This document shows, in pieces, positions 10,699-21,703 of a stretch of DNA of 48,437 bases; position 1 is the stretch's first letter, and the number at the start of each line of letters is the position of its first letter. The notes under the pieces are model-generated. The model searched no databases and was not told the DNA's origin. It was given only the letters and a program-made list of their open reading frames with translations. Origin of the DNA: Mastigamoeba balamuthi (Eukaryota; Evosea; Mastigamoebida; Mastigamoebidae); contig CACRSC010000095.1 of the NCBI GenBank assembly GCA_902651635.1, positions 1-48,437 of the forward strand, given 5' to 3'. A program made the translations under genes and the position numbers.

Positions 10699-11917
10699 AT
10701 GCATGCGCTTCCGGTTCTGCTCTGCGCCCTCCTCGTTGTGGATCAGGCGAGGGCGGATGAGCAGTATGTGCTCACCACTCCCACGAAGGAGTACAGCTTC
10801 ATCGAGGTCTACGACTTCCAGCTGGTGCCCATGGGCGACGCCCAGGAGCTCATGTTCGCAAACGGCTTCGCTCAAGTGCAGCTGCCGTGGCAGTTCTCCT
10901 TCGGTGGAATCAACTACGACAAGATGTTCGTCTCGCTGAGTGTACGCATGACACTCACCACTGGGTCATTCTGCCACCAACACTCACAGATGATCCTTCA
11001 CCGTGGCTGAGCAGGGGTGGATCAACTTTGGCACCAGCGGTGGCGAGGTCATCCCAATGGTGGCCCCCACTCGTGGCACATCCGCTTTCAGTGTCCGCAA
11101 GCTGTGTCGTGAATGCAGTGCACCATACCCCGCAGGGCCGTGCTGTGTCGTGCAGTGGCAGCAGGGCGGCCTGACCACGCAGGCTGTGCTGGCGCAGCAG
11201 GGCGACATCTACTATGTCTACTCGGGCAGCAGGGCAGGCATCACCTCCACACCCTCAGTTTCCACGGGCACCGTCGCGGGAGTCACGTGGTCGTCGGTCC
11301 CCGGCGGCCTGACGGGCACGTGGGGACTCGAAGACCCCGCAGAGGCCCCCGTGGCCCTTCGGCTGGCCCCCAGGGATGCCGGTCCCATTCAGCTCCCAGT
11401 GAATGTGCACTACGCCGCATCGGGAGTGTCGCCTGCAGTGTGGTCGCATGTCATGGGAGCCAGGGTCAGCACCGCGTGCAGCTCTGAGCCCGTGATGACG
11501 TTCCTCCCGAACAACAACATCAACCGGCTGGCCATCACCAACGCCATCGACGTCTCTCACTGCTCGACGGTGGTCGTGTCCGGGCACGTGGGTCCCGATC
11601 AGGCCCCTGAGACGTGCAACCCGGTGGCCTACGGTGTTTACATCACCCGCATGGACAACGTGCTGTCATCGCCGCGTTGGTCATCGATCCGTAGGGGAGA
11701 TAACATGGCGGTGCTGGCGATCCCGGAGACAACGACGAAGATCTACCTGATGATGAGTCTCCGCAGTCGGACGGGAATGGCCTTCGGCGACGAACTGAGC
11801 ATCACCTGCGCTCTCACAAGGCCGTCCACAACTGAAGAGAGCACTTCGGCAGCCAATAGACTCCCCGGGGTGCTGGCAGCAGTCGCGGCGGCGTCTCTGC
11901 TGGCCCACAGATGCTGA
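10699..11917 (+). CDS. GPI-anchored surface protein family, copy 6
   Basis: Exons 10699-10941 and 11015-11917 (73-bp intron) give 381 residues. The signal peptide is MHALPVLLCALLVVDQARAD. The exon 1 end reads KMFVSLS in place of KMFVSQR, and exon 2 starts GWINFGTSGGEV. The Cys block is RECSAPYPAGPCC. The tail is Ser/Thr-rich (TTEESTSAANRLPG) and then hydrophobic (VLAAVAAASLLAHRC); the final Arg-Cys is unusual for a GPI signal, but the hydrophobic run is intact. Confidence 0.85.
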
Positions 11918-12067
11918 AGAGATCACCTTCATTGGAGCACTGATACACACACTGAATCAGTGAGTGGGTTAGTGTGAACATATGAATAGGAGATGGGAAA
12001 ATACTAAAAAATGGAGGGGACATAAGGGTGACACGACATCTGCAGATCCGGATGAGTCTTTGACTGG

Positions 12068-12625
12068 CTTGGCCAGTACCTTGCAGGGCCTGTTGTGTCT
12101 GGAGATGGCTGAAGGGCTGCTTGATCACGCAGGAAAGCAGTACTGACGCAGCAAGGTGACATCTTCTACGTCTACTCAGGCATCACGTTCGGCATCACCG
12201 CGGACGCCTTGATCTCCATGGGTGGTGTTGCGGGCGCCACTTGGATGTCGGTCCCTGGTGGACTGACGAGCATGTGGGTGCTCGAGGACCCGCGGTGACC
12301 ACCTTGGCCCTCCACCTGGCACCCAGGGACGCTTGTCTCCTCAACATCGCAACTTCGTAAGTGTCATCAGCAGTGTGGTCTCACATCATGGGCGCCAGCG
12401 TCAGCACCACGTGCAGCTCGCAACCCGGCAGTGTGAAGAAGTGCCTGCCAAACAGCAACGTCAACCGCATGCCGGAATCGAGAAATCCAGTGGCCCACGG
12501 GGTAGACGTCACTCGTGTGTGACAGTGCTCTATCGCCACCGCATAGGACGTCGATCCTCAAGGGCGAGAACATGCGGAGTTCCGGGCGATCCCTCGTGAA
12601 CCTACAGCCTGTCGCACCTCGGCGT
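12068..12625 (+). pseudogene. Relic of surface protein family (copy 7)
   Basis: The sequence aligns with the middle of exon 2 of copies 3 and 8. Remnants of the Cys block (TGCAGGGCCTGTTGTGTC), then ACGCAGCAAGGTGACATCTT (the TQQGDIF block), GVAGATWMSVPGGL and WVLEDP can all be read, but frameshifts and stops separate them. Exon 1, the signal peptide and the GPI tail are gone. It lies between copies 6 and 8 in the same orientation. Confidence 0.8.
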
Positions 12626-12813
12626 TTTGCACCATTCTCCCCCAAATCAAGGAAAATTCAGTCTGCATTTCCAGAGTGTCGGTGAAAAACGGCATTGGAC
12701 CCTTTTCCGAAAAAGACTAGGAAAAGGCAAATTGCATTGCTGACCTGTCCGATATCGAACGGTGTAGCAGAATCACCGCCATTCAGCATTATAGCCTCGG
12801 AAAGACAACACCC

Positions 12814-14011
12814 ATGCATGTGCTTCTGGCTCTGCTCTGTGCTCTTCTCGCTGTGGCTCCTATAAGGGCAGACGAACAGGAAGGTCTCACCACTTCCACA
12901 AAGCAGTACAGCTTCATCGAGGTCTACGACTTCCAGCTGGTGCTCATTGATAACGCCCAGGAGCTCAGCTTCGTCGACGGCTACACTCCAGTTCAGCTGC
13001 AGTGGAAGTTCTCGTTCGGGGGAATCAACTACGACAAGATGTTCGTCTCGCAGAGGGTACACCAGACACTCGCCAGGGGGTCTGTCGGCCGCTGCACTCA
13101 TACAATTATCACTGGCTGAGCAGGGGTGGATCAACTTTGGCAGTAACGGCGCCAACGACAACCCCATGGTGGCCCCCACACGTGGCACTGCGGCTTCCAG
13201 TGTCCGCGAGCTGTGCCTCGACTGCAATGCGCCGTACCCCACGGGGCCCTGCTGTGTCGTTCAGTGGCTGCAGGGTAGCCTGACGACGCAGGCTGTGCTG
13301 ACGCAGCAGGGCGACATCTACTACGTCTACTCGGGCAGCAGGTTCGGCATCATCTCCGACGCCTCGGTCTCCACGGGAACCATCGGAGGAGCCACGTGGT
13401 CGTCGTTCCCCGGTGGCCTGACGAATAGGTGGAGGCTCGAGAATCCCGCTGTGGCACCGGTGGCCCTCCGACTGGCGCCCAGGGAAGCCAGTCCCATCAA
13501 GCTCCCACTGTTCGTGAACGTCGCAGCAGAGGGGGTGTCGCCCGCCGTGTGGTCCCACGTAATGGGCGCCAGGATCAGCACTGAGTGCAGCTCGGAGCCT
13601 CTAATGACGTTCCTTCCGGACTACAACATCAACCGACTGGCCATCACTAACGCCATCGATGTCTCTCGCTGCTCGACGGTGCTCGTGTCCGGGCACGTGG
13701 GACCTGACCAGGCGTCGGAGACGTGCAGGTCGGTTGCCTATGGGGTGTATGTTGCCCGCATGGACAACGCGCTGTCGTCGCCGAAGGGGGGTTGGATCGG
13801 CAGAGGCCAGAACATGGCCTTTCTGGTGATACCACCGACGACGACGAGGCTCTACCTGATGCTTAGTGCCGACGACAGTGGCTGGGTTTTCGGCGACGAG
13901 CTGAGCGTCACCTGCATGACCTCGAGGCCATACACAGAGAGCTCCTCATCCGTGCACAGACCCGGCCTAGTGCTGGCCGCTATCCTCGCGGTCTCCGTGC
14001 TGGCTCATTGA
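12814..14011 (+). CDS. GPI-anchored surface protein family, copy 8
   Basis: Exons 12814-13056 and 13124-14011 (67-bp intron) give 376 residues. The signal peptide is MHVLLALLCALLAVAPIRAD. It is the closest paralogue of copy 5: exon 1 differs at few residues (VDGYTPVQLQWKFSF versus DDGYAPVQLPWKFSF), and the last ~330 bp are nearly identical. In the Cys block, Ser is replaced by Asn (LDCNAPYPTGPCC). The GPI-type tail is intact. The promoter module lies at about 12659-12747, with its CATTGGAC core at 12693-12700. Confidence 0.88.
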
Positions 14012-14119
14012 GACTGAAGGAAAAGAGTTGTTCCTCCCTGATAGGTCTTACAAGAGCAACGCAATTGCGAATAAACAGATGATGTGCAGAGAGCTTCACA
14101 TAAGACAAGCGTGTGTTCG

Positions 14120-14500
14120 TAGTGTTTGACAATAATTTCGTCAGATCTTTCCTGCCCGCAGGACGAATTCCTCGTTTCTGACAAGGTGTCGGGAAGTCAT
14201 GGCGGCCGCCTAGTTCCTCAGTGCCACCTGCTCAGCACTAAAGACGCCCCCACGGAGAAGCTCCTCAGATGCACGAAGACCCGCAAGACACTGACTGCGA
14301 CCTCTTTTGGGGCCCTGTTGGGTCAGTTACTCCTGTCTGTGTACAGTAACACAGGTAGCTCATTTCTGCAGAGGAAACCTCCCATTTATGAATAGTACAT
14401 TTCTGAATTATTCTGAACTCCGAAGAAATCAGTCATTGGACGTAGTTCTTGAAACATGGAAATGGGTCATGCATTGCCCCGCGCAATTGTATCCGCCAGC
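14120..14500 (+). repeat. Duplicated intergenic/promoter segment without its gene
   Basis: This stretch aligns with 10250-10630, the spacer and promoter between copies 5 and 6 (shared TCTGACAAGGTGTCGGGAA, GGGGCCCTGTTGGGTCAG, and the CATTGGAC core at 14434-14441). No family gene follows it, so it marks the broken end of a duplicated unit (copy + spacer + promoter). Confidence 0.75.
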
Positions 14501-14519
14501 ATGGAATGGTACCACTCAG

Positions 14520-15260
14520 TTTCAGAGAAAATGCCTGAGATCGCAGTGGCGAGCGGGTCGTCCTTCATTTTTTGAGAGAAACTGCTCCGGGGGTCGGTAG
14601 AAGACAGTGTCTGCTATCACCAGGCAGGGGCCCAGTCCTCCTTGTGAAGGTCCACTTCCACAGAGAAAACCGTCGTGCGAGGCATGCTACTGTGCACAGC
14701 CGACTGTTGCATCTTTCTGCCCTCTCCTGTGCCCAGGGTGCCGTGATTGCTAAGCAAGGTGCGCACTTCCACCTGCCAGGTGCTCATGCTGTTTTTTATG
14801 CTGTGAGCGATCTGCCGTACATATAGCTGCACGATGGGCAAGCATCACTCTGAGCTTTGAATCTGCACAGGCCAGTGCCATGCCCGAGCTGCGTGGATTG
14901 TGTCATTTGGTCCTCATGTTTTCAGGCAAAGCCTTGCCACAGCTGGGCTACATTCATCACAGGCTATACCCACATTGTTCTGTACAACCCTGAATTGCTG
15001 CAGAAGCTGTGGCAGCCACACAGGGTGCTCAAAGGTACTCAAACTGCAACTAGACATTCAGGAAGATGCTCTTCATTACTTACTACAAGTCCTGCAGAAC
15101 CAGTTTTAGGTGCTGTACTTTAAGGATGTCCTCTTACATGTCCCTTCTTCCCTTTTCCTGTAGGCACAACCAGAATGACTGTTTATCAAGTCAATGAATA
15201 ATGATGTGCTATGCTCTGCTTTATAGGTGCTGCAGAAACATGTGTTGCAGAACCCAGTGT
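14520..15260 (+). other. Possible decayed exons of an unknown gene
   Basis: An exon-like segment at about 14927-15034 has a pyrimidine/TTTTCAG acceptor and an AAAG|GTACTC donor and reads FITGYTHIVLYNPELLQKLW. Nearby pieces (LKLQLDIQEDALHYLLQVLQ near 15038-15105) look protein-like, but frames do not connect cleanly. No family is recognised, and it may be a pseudogene. Confidence 0.25.
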
Positions 15261-16870
15261 AGCAGCATATGTCTTTGCTGCCAAACGTACCATTTTACCA
15301 GTTTCATTGAAAAAGCTAAGTATGAATTAAAAAGTCGTTTTAAAACGAATTTTTGTAATTAGAAAAACAGAGAATGTCGTTTAAAAACGACATTATAATT
15401 TAACCAAAATGATCTGCATAAAAACAATGTTTTTGTCCCATTTTATTAGAAATTTGATGAAGAATAATAAAGCTTTTAGTGATTTGTGTGAGGTAGAATG
15501 TATTAAAACTGAATTCAGAATATCATAAAACAGTATCATGCAGTGTAATACCTGAAGAATACAAGAGAGAGCTGAAAGGGTATAAGTGCATACAGACCGA
15601 AAGAGTGCACTGTATTAAAAGTGTTCAGGTGAAATGCATCTGGTACTATGAAAAATGGGGTTCTGATGTGTTGTCTGGTTAACAAAGACAACATGTGGCA
15701 AGAATCTGTAGTTAGTTGTGTTACTGTTCAGTGTGCAGGAACGCTGTGCATTTGCTATATCAGCAGATGAATTAATGTCAATCGCAACATTGCATGTTCA
15801 ATGCACAACCTTTTAGCCCGAAGGGGAATCAGCTACATCTGAATTTGCTGATAAGAATGACCTTGAACATACAATTGGCACATGAATGGAACATGTACCT
15901 GATCTGTCAGACTGACAATGAATAGCAGTCCAAACAGCAGATCACCAGATATTGGATTACTGCATGAGAATATCCTGTACCTGCTGGACCCTAATACAGA
16001 TCGTGAAGAGAGCCTTGATAAATCTCTATTGGTGGATGTGCTGTAATAGAGAAATGCTCTGGCATGTAGATATAAAGTGTATGAGCACATACAGTCCAAA
16101 TGAGTGCACGTCTTAAGGAAGAAATGCTGATATGTAGTTCTGCTCAAATGTGCATGATACTATGAAAACAGAAAGGGGTTCTGCTATGTTACCTGATTAA
16201 CAAAGACATAAAAGATGAAAGTATGTAGTGTGTTACGCTTGTATACTAACAAGATTATTGGAACAGTGTTCATCAGTTTTGTTTTGTTCTTCTATGAACA
16301 TTTTGATAGCCAAATGGAAAATAAGCCACATTTACCAAATACCAACATTGGCTATTCCTGTTTATATATATGAATTATGCTGGTATGATAATTATAATTT
16401 TTCTCTTGCATTTTCTGTTCTAGTAACATAAAACCATACTGCATTTGCATACAGAGGTAGTTGATAGAAAATCTCATAAGTTGGTAAACATGTCAAGTTC
16501 AATGTTCATAATAAGAACACGATAAATGACAAAACCTGTTGTGTACATGATCAACCAGGTATCATAAAGAAAACATGAGAACTGAAATTATGTAAGTTTG
16601 ATTAATTCTCACACAAGAAATGAAGCAATGAAGAGAAAAATGATAAGCATTATTAAAACACAGAATATCATATAATTATTGAACATTATACACTTGAGCT
16701 TTATTATATATTCGAGCTACATGATGTATTAGAACTGTAAATGATTTGTCCTACAATAATTGAAGGCATTCATGCAATAACTAATTCATTTCCGACATTT
16801 TTATAATGAACTTCTGCATCTATAGCACATTTATAAAGTAGTAAAAGTGACAATCCAAATGTCATGTACA
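15260..16870. other. AT-rich, gene-free stretch
   Basis: Sequence is strongly A+T rich with very few CpG and no long or protein-like frame. I see nothing codable or structured beyond short A/T runs. Confidence 0.6.
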
Positions 16871-16872
16871 TG

Positions 16873-17652
16873 ATATTTCAAAAGTGTCGCGAAAGCGACA
16901 ATTCCAAAAAGGTGAAGAAGTAACACTTTTGAAAAAGCTGTGCTTGTGCTGCTTCACAATGTATCACTTTCACGACACTTTAAAAAAGGTTGAGTATTAC
17001 TTTCGAAGTATAACGAAAGTGACAGTTCAAAATATCATGAACATGGCATTCCATAAGTGTTGCGAAAGTAACAATTGGAAAAAGGTGCAGAAGTAACACT
17101 TTTGAGAAAAAGCTGTGCTTGTGCTACTTCTTAAAGAATTGCTTTTACATTACTATCAAGGAAGTTGTAAGTGATACTTTCAAAGTGTCACAAAAGTGAC
17201 AGTTCCAAATACCATAAATATGGCATTTCAAAAGTGCCGCGAAAGCGACAATTCGAAAAAGGTGCAGAAGTAACACTTTTGAAAAAGCTGTGCCTGTGCT
17301 ACTTCTTAAAGTGTCACTTTCGCACTACTATCAAAAAAGATGAGTAATACTTTCAAAGTGTCGCGAAAGCAACAGTTCCAAATATCATGAACATGGAATT
17401 TCATAAGTGTCGCGAAAGCGACAATTCCAAAAAGATGCAGAAGTAACACTTTTGAAAAAGATGTGCTTGTGCTGCTTCATAAAGTGTCGCGAAAGTGACA
17501 CTTTCAAGGAAGGTGTGAGTAACAAGTTCTGAATGTATGATAGCAAAACACAAAGTGACACTTTTCAAAACATAAAAAAGAACATTTATAACAAGCAAGC
17601 AAATGAAATGAAATCAAATGATGGAATTTCAAATAGTCTATTTTTAGACTAT
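16873..17652 (+). repeat. Left arm of large inverted repeat: about four ~174-bp hairpin units
   Basis: A unit beginning AAGTGTCGCGAAAGCGACAA recurs at about 16881, 17052, 17228 and 17402, so the period is 171-176 bp. Each start is a hairpin, TGTCGC-GAAA-GCGACA, with a GNRA-type loop if transcribed. Weaker copies of the hairpin lie inside the unit. The arm ends in the short palindrome ATAGTCTATTTTTAGACTAT. The reverse complement is at 18129-18790. Confidence 0.85.
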
Positions 17653-18128
17653 CCTAGGGAATTGCTTTATAACTCTTTAATTGTCTTGCCTTTATAGTTC
17701 TTAGTGTTCTTCTGAGCTGTGCCCTGCTTCAAAAAGCCTGTCTTCTTACTGCTTGTCTATGTGAGTGTAAAAAGCAAATTATTACTTTAATAGCAGTGGT
17801 GCAATGCAGAATGCACAAATACAAATGAAAATATGATATACTGATATTTCTAAATATCATGATATAAAGAGATTAGAAATATCTTTTTGTAGATTTTCAA
17901 AGGGTCTTTTTGATACTATATTGGCACATTCACAGATTATGCTATGCATTCTGCCTGAAAACTGGCAGCTACAGCGTAATGACCCCCAGCACTAGCTTCG
18001 AGACCAGTTCCTCAGTTTATGAGCAATCTGCTCTGTCTGGTGATATTCAGCTTCTGAAGGTACTTTTCTTAGGGCTATTTCTGGTGCAGAGTAATTATAG
18101 TCTCTAAGCATATAGTCATTGTCTTTCA
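17653..18128. other. Spacer between the inverted repeat arms
   Basis: About 476 bp of AT-rich single-copy sequence. A 65-codon frame at 17910-18107 has no recognisable features. Confidence 0.6.
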
Positions 18129-18790
18129 ATAGTCTAAAAATAGACTATTTGAAATTCCATCATTTGATTTCATTTCATTTGCTTGCTTGTTATAAATGTT
18201 CTTTTTTATGTTTTGAAAAGTGTCACTTTGTGTTTTGCTATCATACATTCAGAACTTGTTACTCACACCTTCCTTGAAAGTGTCGCTTTTGCGACACTTT
18301 ATGAAGCAGCACAAGCACAGCTTTTTCAAAAGTGTTACTTCTGCATCTTTTTGGAATTGTCGCTTTCGCGACACTTATGAAATTCCATGTTCATGATATT
18401 TGGAACTGTTGCTTTCGCGACACTTTGAAAGTATTACTCATCTTTTTTGATAGTATTGCGAAAGTAACACTTTAAGAAGTAGCACAGGCACAGCTTTTTC
18501 AAAAATGTTACTTCTGCACCTTTTTCGAATTGTCGCTTTCGCGACACTTATGGAATGCCATGTTCATGATATTTGGAACTGTTGCTTTCGCGACACTTTG
18601 ATAGTATTACTTAACCTTTTTGAAAGTGTTACAAAAGCAACACTTTGTGAAGCAGTACAAGCACAGCTTTTTCAAAAAGTTACTTCTGCATTTTTTGGAA
18701 TTGTAGCTTTCGCGACACTTTTGAAATGGTATATTCATGGTATTTGGAACTGCTACTTTAGTCTCTTTTATGAAAGTATCACATTTTACT
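18129..18790 (-). repeat. Right arm of large inverted repeat: about three ~174-bp hairpin units
   Basis: This is the reverse complement of the left arm, starting at ATAGTCTAAAAATAGACTAT. Unit starts read TTGTCGCTTTCGCGACACTT at about 18356, 18531 and 18706. The inner ~200 bp is nearly identical between arms, and outer units are more diverged. The two arms could fold into a very long cruciform. Confidence 0.85.
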
Positions 18791-18909
18791 GCATACTAAT
18801 GAAATGATACGTTTTTTATCATTGGAAGCTCATGCTCAGATATGTTTCACAGTGAAACTAACATATTTTGTCACAGTATCATTTCTGTCAATATTCTTGT
18901 TTGTTGATT

Positions 18910-20090
18910 TTCCTTTTAAGTACTTGTGACATTTCCAAGCTGTTCATTACTACATTTCGAAGGGTGGAAGTGTGTGCCCTGACCACTTCTTCACGTACAT
19001 CAAGTGGGCGATACAAATGATCCACTCTGTGCTGCATGGTGAGGCTATCAGGGCTATCACAGAAGCCAGCTCAAAGAAGATGGAAGACGAACAGGCCCAG
19101 AAGAGCAGCAAGTCCAAAGGTGTATCCAGGCAGCAGGAAAAGAGCTTGAAGGTGAAGCACAAGGCAGCAATGTACAGGTACATAGTCACTATGCTTCAGA
19201 GCAAGGGAGCAGTGAGTGCAATTAGTATGTATAATGACTTCTTCAAGTCAGAGCAGAACTGCAAGAAGATGTCCCTTATCACAATGAAGAAGTACCAGGA
19301 CAAGCTGTTCAACGAGTTCAGCAAGATTTCCAGCATTGACATCATCTCCATCACCTCGTTTGAGATGTCATCCCTATGGAAGCACCCCGTGGAAGCTGTC
19401 TAGTGTTTTGTCAGGTTATCACTGGTGATTGCTGTGCAACTCGCATTTGTTACAGGAAGGTGCTGAAGAGCTGTCTGACCAGAAAGAAAGCAAAACTGGC
19501 TGTTGTACAGCACCGTGAAGACAGCAGCTGGTTTGTTTGAGAAGGTCGAGACTCAGATGCAGGTAATTGACATGACTACTCAAAAAAGATCGTCCTTCTC
19601 TGGCACACAGCTTGAGGTTCTCTTGTCAGCACAGCACTGCAGCAGGGCAAATTCATGGACTGCATGAATGCCCCTACTGTGGATACCCTCTAGGGCTGGG
19701 GCCTGGTGACTACTGTGGTGATGTGAGGGAAGATCAAGACTGTGAAGGAAGTTGATGTTGCATTAGCTGTGATTGAGAAGGACATTGTGCTTGCTGACCC
19801 ATCAGAGAAGAAGAGGCTGAACTGGAACAAGGCCCTCTACCCAGATAAGGTCTGATTTCTTAATGGTTCACTGAACTTAGTTCTCAGCCCTGCAGGTTTA
19901 CGAGCTGATTACTCAGTGGTTCTTGGCAACCCTGGATCTCTGCTTCACCAACATAACGGTGTTGAGCACTAAGTGGATGGCCATACAAGAGCTGTACCAA
20001 CCGAACCTTCTCATTATCACCATGTACCAGCAGCAGAACACGGTTCTCAGCCAAGCCATAGCACTACTGAACCATAAGGGTCTGTTCACA
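18910..20090 (+). pseudogene. Decayed multi-exon gene of unknown function
   Basis: An open segment at 18972-19403 (143 codons from its first ATG, possibly starting after an acceptor near 18960) is Lys/Ser/Glu-rich (SSKKMEDEQAQKSSKSKG) and then helical (MYRYIVTMLQSKGAVSAISM). Exon-like pieces follow: KVLKSCLTRKKAKLAVVQ near 19457, IKTVKEVDVALAVIEKDIVL near 19730, and, after a plausible intron (GTCTGA...CCCTGCAG, 19850-19895), YELITQWFLATLDLCF. Stops and frame changes between the pieces suggest decay. No domain is recognised. Confidence 0.4.
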
Positions 20091-20595
20091 TATTGACAAT
20101 ACTTACAGTCAGATCAGAGTGCGCAGTTGTAAGCATATGTTCGAGCCACACAGGCCAGGTCAGCCTTGTTCTACTGCAGAATCCACCCCTGCTGCCTTCA
20201 AACACCAGACTTAAGAGAAAGTGGTTCTCAACTCTGATGATACTGCTGTTCCCAGAGAACAAGAACGTTTTCGAGCCACAGAAATAATAGGACAAGAGAA
20301 TTCACTACGACCTGGTAGTCCACTTTCTAACCCCAGCAGCTTGACAGTCTTTCCTAGACAGCCTCAACGCCACCTTTGTCTCTGTGTCAGTTGACAAAAC
20401 AGAGGAGTTGTACCACTCCTCAAATGTCACACATCAAATACAAGACTAGTCCCCTCACTGACCATCCACAGTGGCCCTTCCCCCACCCTGCCTCTCAGAA
20501 GTGCACGGCCTCGGTCTGGGCTACACACTCATATTGCTTGCTGCTGGTTTTACTCATTTCTTGGCATGCAGTGAGTCAGGAATGACCCATTCAAA

Positions 20596-21166
20596 ATGAG
20601 GGCCAGCCCAGGACTCCAGTCTTCACAGGCACTGTTATGGACACCATGTGGTCATCAGTCTCTGGTGGCCTGATGAGCATATAGGGACTTGAGAACCCTG
20701 TGAAGATCCCCATGGCCCTCCAACTGGCTTCCAGGGAAGCCATCCTCATTAAGATTTCACTGTGTGATCACACATCATGAGTACCAGCATCAGCACCTAT
20801 GCAGCTCAGAAGCTCAATGCCATCAACATCTCCTGCTGCTTGACTGTGCTCATGTCTGGGCATATGGAATCCGACCAAGCTCTGAAGACATGTGATCTGA
20901 TGGCCTCTGGGCTATATATTGCCCACATGAACAACACACTGTCATTGCCACAGTGAAGATACATTCACAGGGGTGAGAACATGGTGTTCCTGGTGATCCC
21001 ACCTACTACTATGCTCCACAGTCAGATGAGCATAGTCTTTGGCAATGACCTGGGTGTCACCTCATCTGTGCTCTCACAAGGGCATACACAGAGAGCACTT
21101 CGCCCATGGACGGACCCAATCTGGTGCTGGCAGCTGTAATTGGAACATCTCTGCTGGCCCTTTGAC
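20596..21166 (+). pseudogene. CpG-depleted relic of surface protein family (copy 9)
   Basis: Aligned with exon 2 of copies 5 and 8: MWSSVSGGLM, LENPVKIPMALQLASREA, then CTGTGCTCATGTCTGGGCAT in place of CGGTGCTCGTGTCCGGGCAC, down to the GPI tail region (CTGGTGCTGGCAGCTGTAAT). Stops and frameshifts are frequent. Most differences from the living copies are CpG to TpG or CpA. It lies 6.6 kb from the array, in the AT-rich block. Confidence 0.85.
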
Positions 21167-21703
21167 ACAAAAGGATAAGCAAGCCATTTCAATAGCCCAA
21201 TTGTGAATAGGAACTGCGATATGGTTTGGTTTGTAGCCTCGGATTCTGATCTTTCATTCCCAAACAATGTACCCATTTGGGTACCCCACATGGCACCGCA
21301 ACCAGAGTGAAGAGGCAGTTGATCCTCTGAGAGGCCTTCATCGCCCCACTCCGTGAATGTACGGAATTGCACCCAGTCATAGTCTGGTGAGCACGAGCCT
21401 CGAGACAGTGCAGCAGCAGTGCCAGCACGTGGTGCCGCCCCCTTGTGCCCCCAGTGCTCTGTGGCTCTGCACCTCCACAAATCCGCAAATCCGCAAACAC
21501 CAGACCCCGCGGCACAGCACCGACGATGGCAATTGAAACAACTGATTATTTGAACTGGCTACGAACACCACCGAGACAGGGGTTGTCGCAGCAGCGCTTC
21601 GTGTCGCCAGAGAGGCCGTTTTGGTGCGGGAGGTTTGAGGACGCAAAGCGCAAACGGGGACGGGCAAAGGGCCGGACAACCCGCAGCAAACCGTCGCGCC
21701 TGC
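21167..21703. other. Intergenic, AT-rich to GC-rich boundary
   Basis: No gene is recognised. Base composition changes from CpG-poor to CpG-rich near 21500, just downstream (on the minus strand) of the actobindin-like gene. Confidence 0.5.

Noticed and set aside
16873-18790. CRISPR array
   Set aside because: The unit is ~174 bp with no unique spacers between short direct repeats, and the DNA is eukaryotic.
17401-18807. Identical ~65-residue frames on opposite strands (start MLVINVLFYVLKS)
   Set aside because: They arise because the inverted repeat arms are translated in mirror frames; the peptide repeats FATL..AAQA..FQK are just the 174-bp units.
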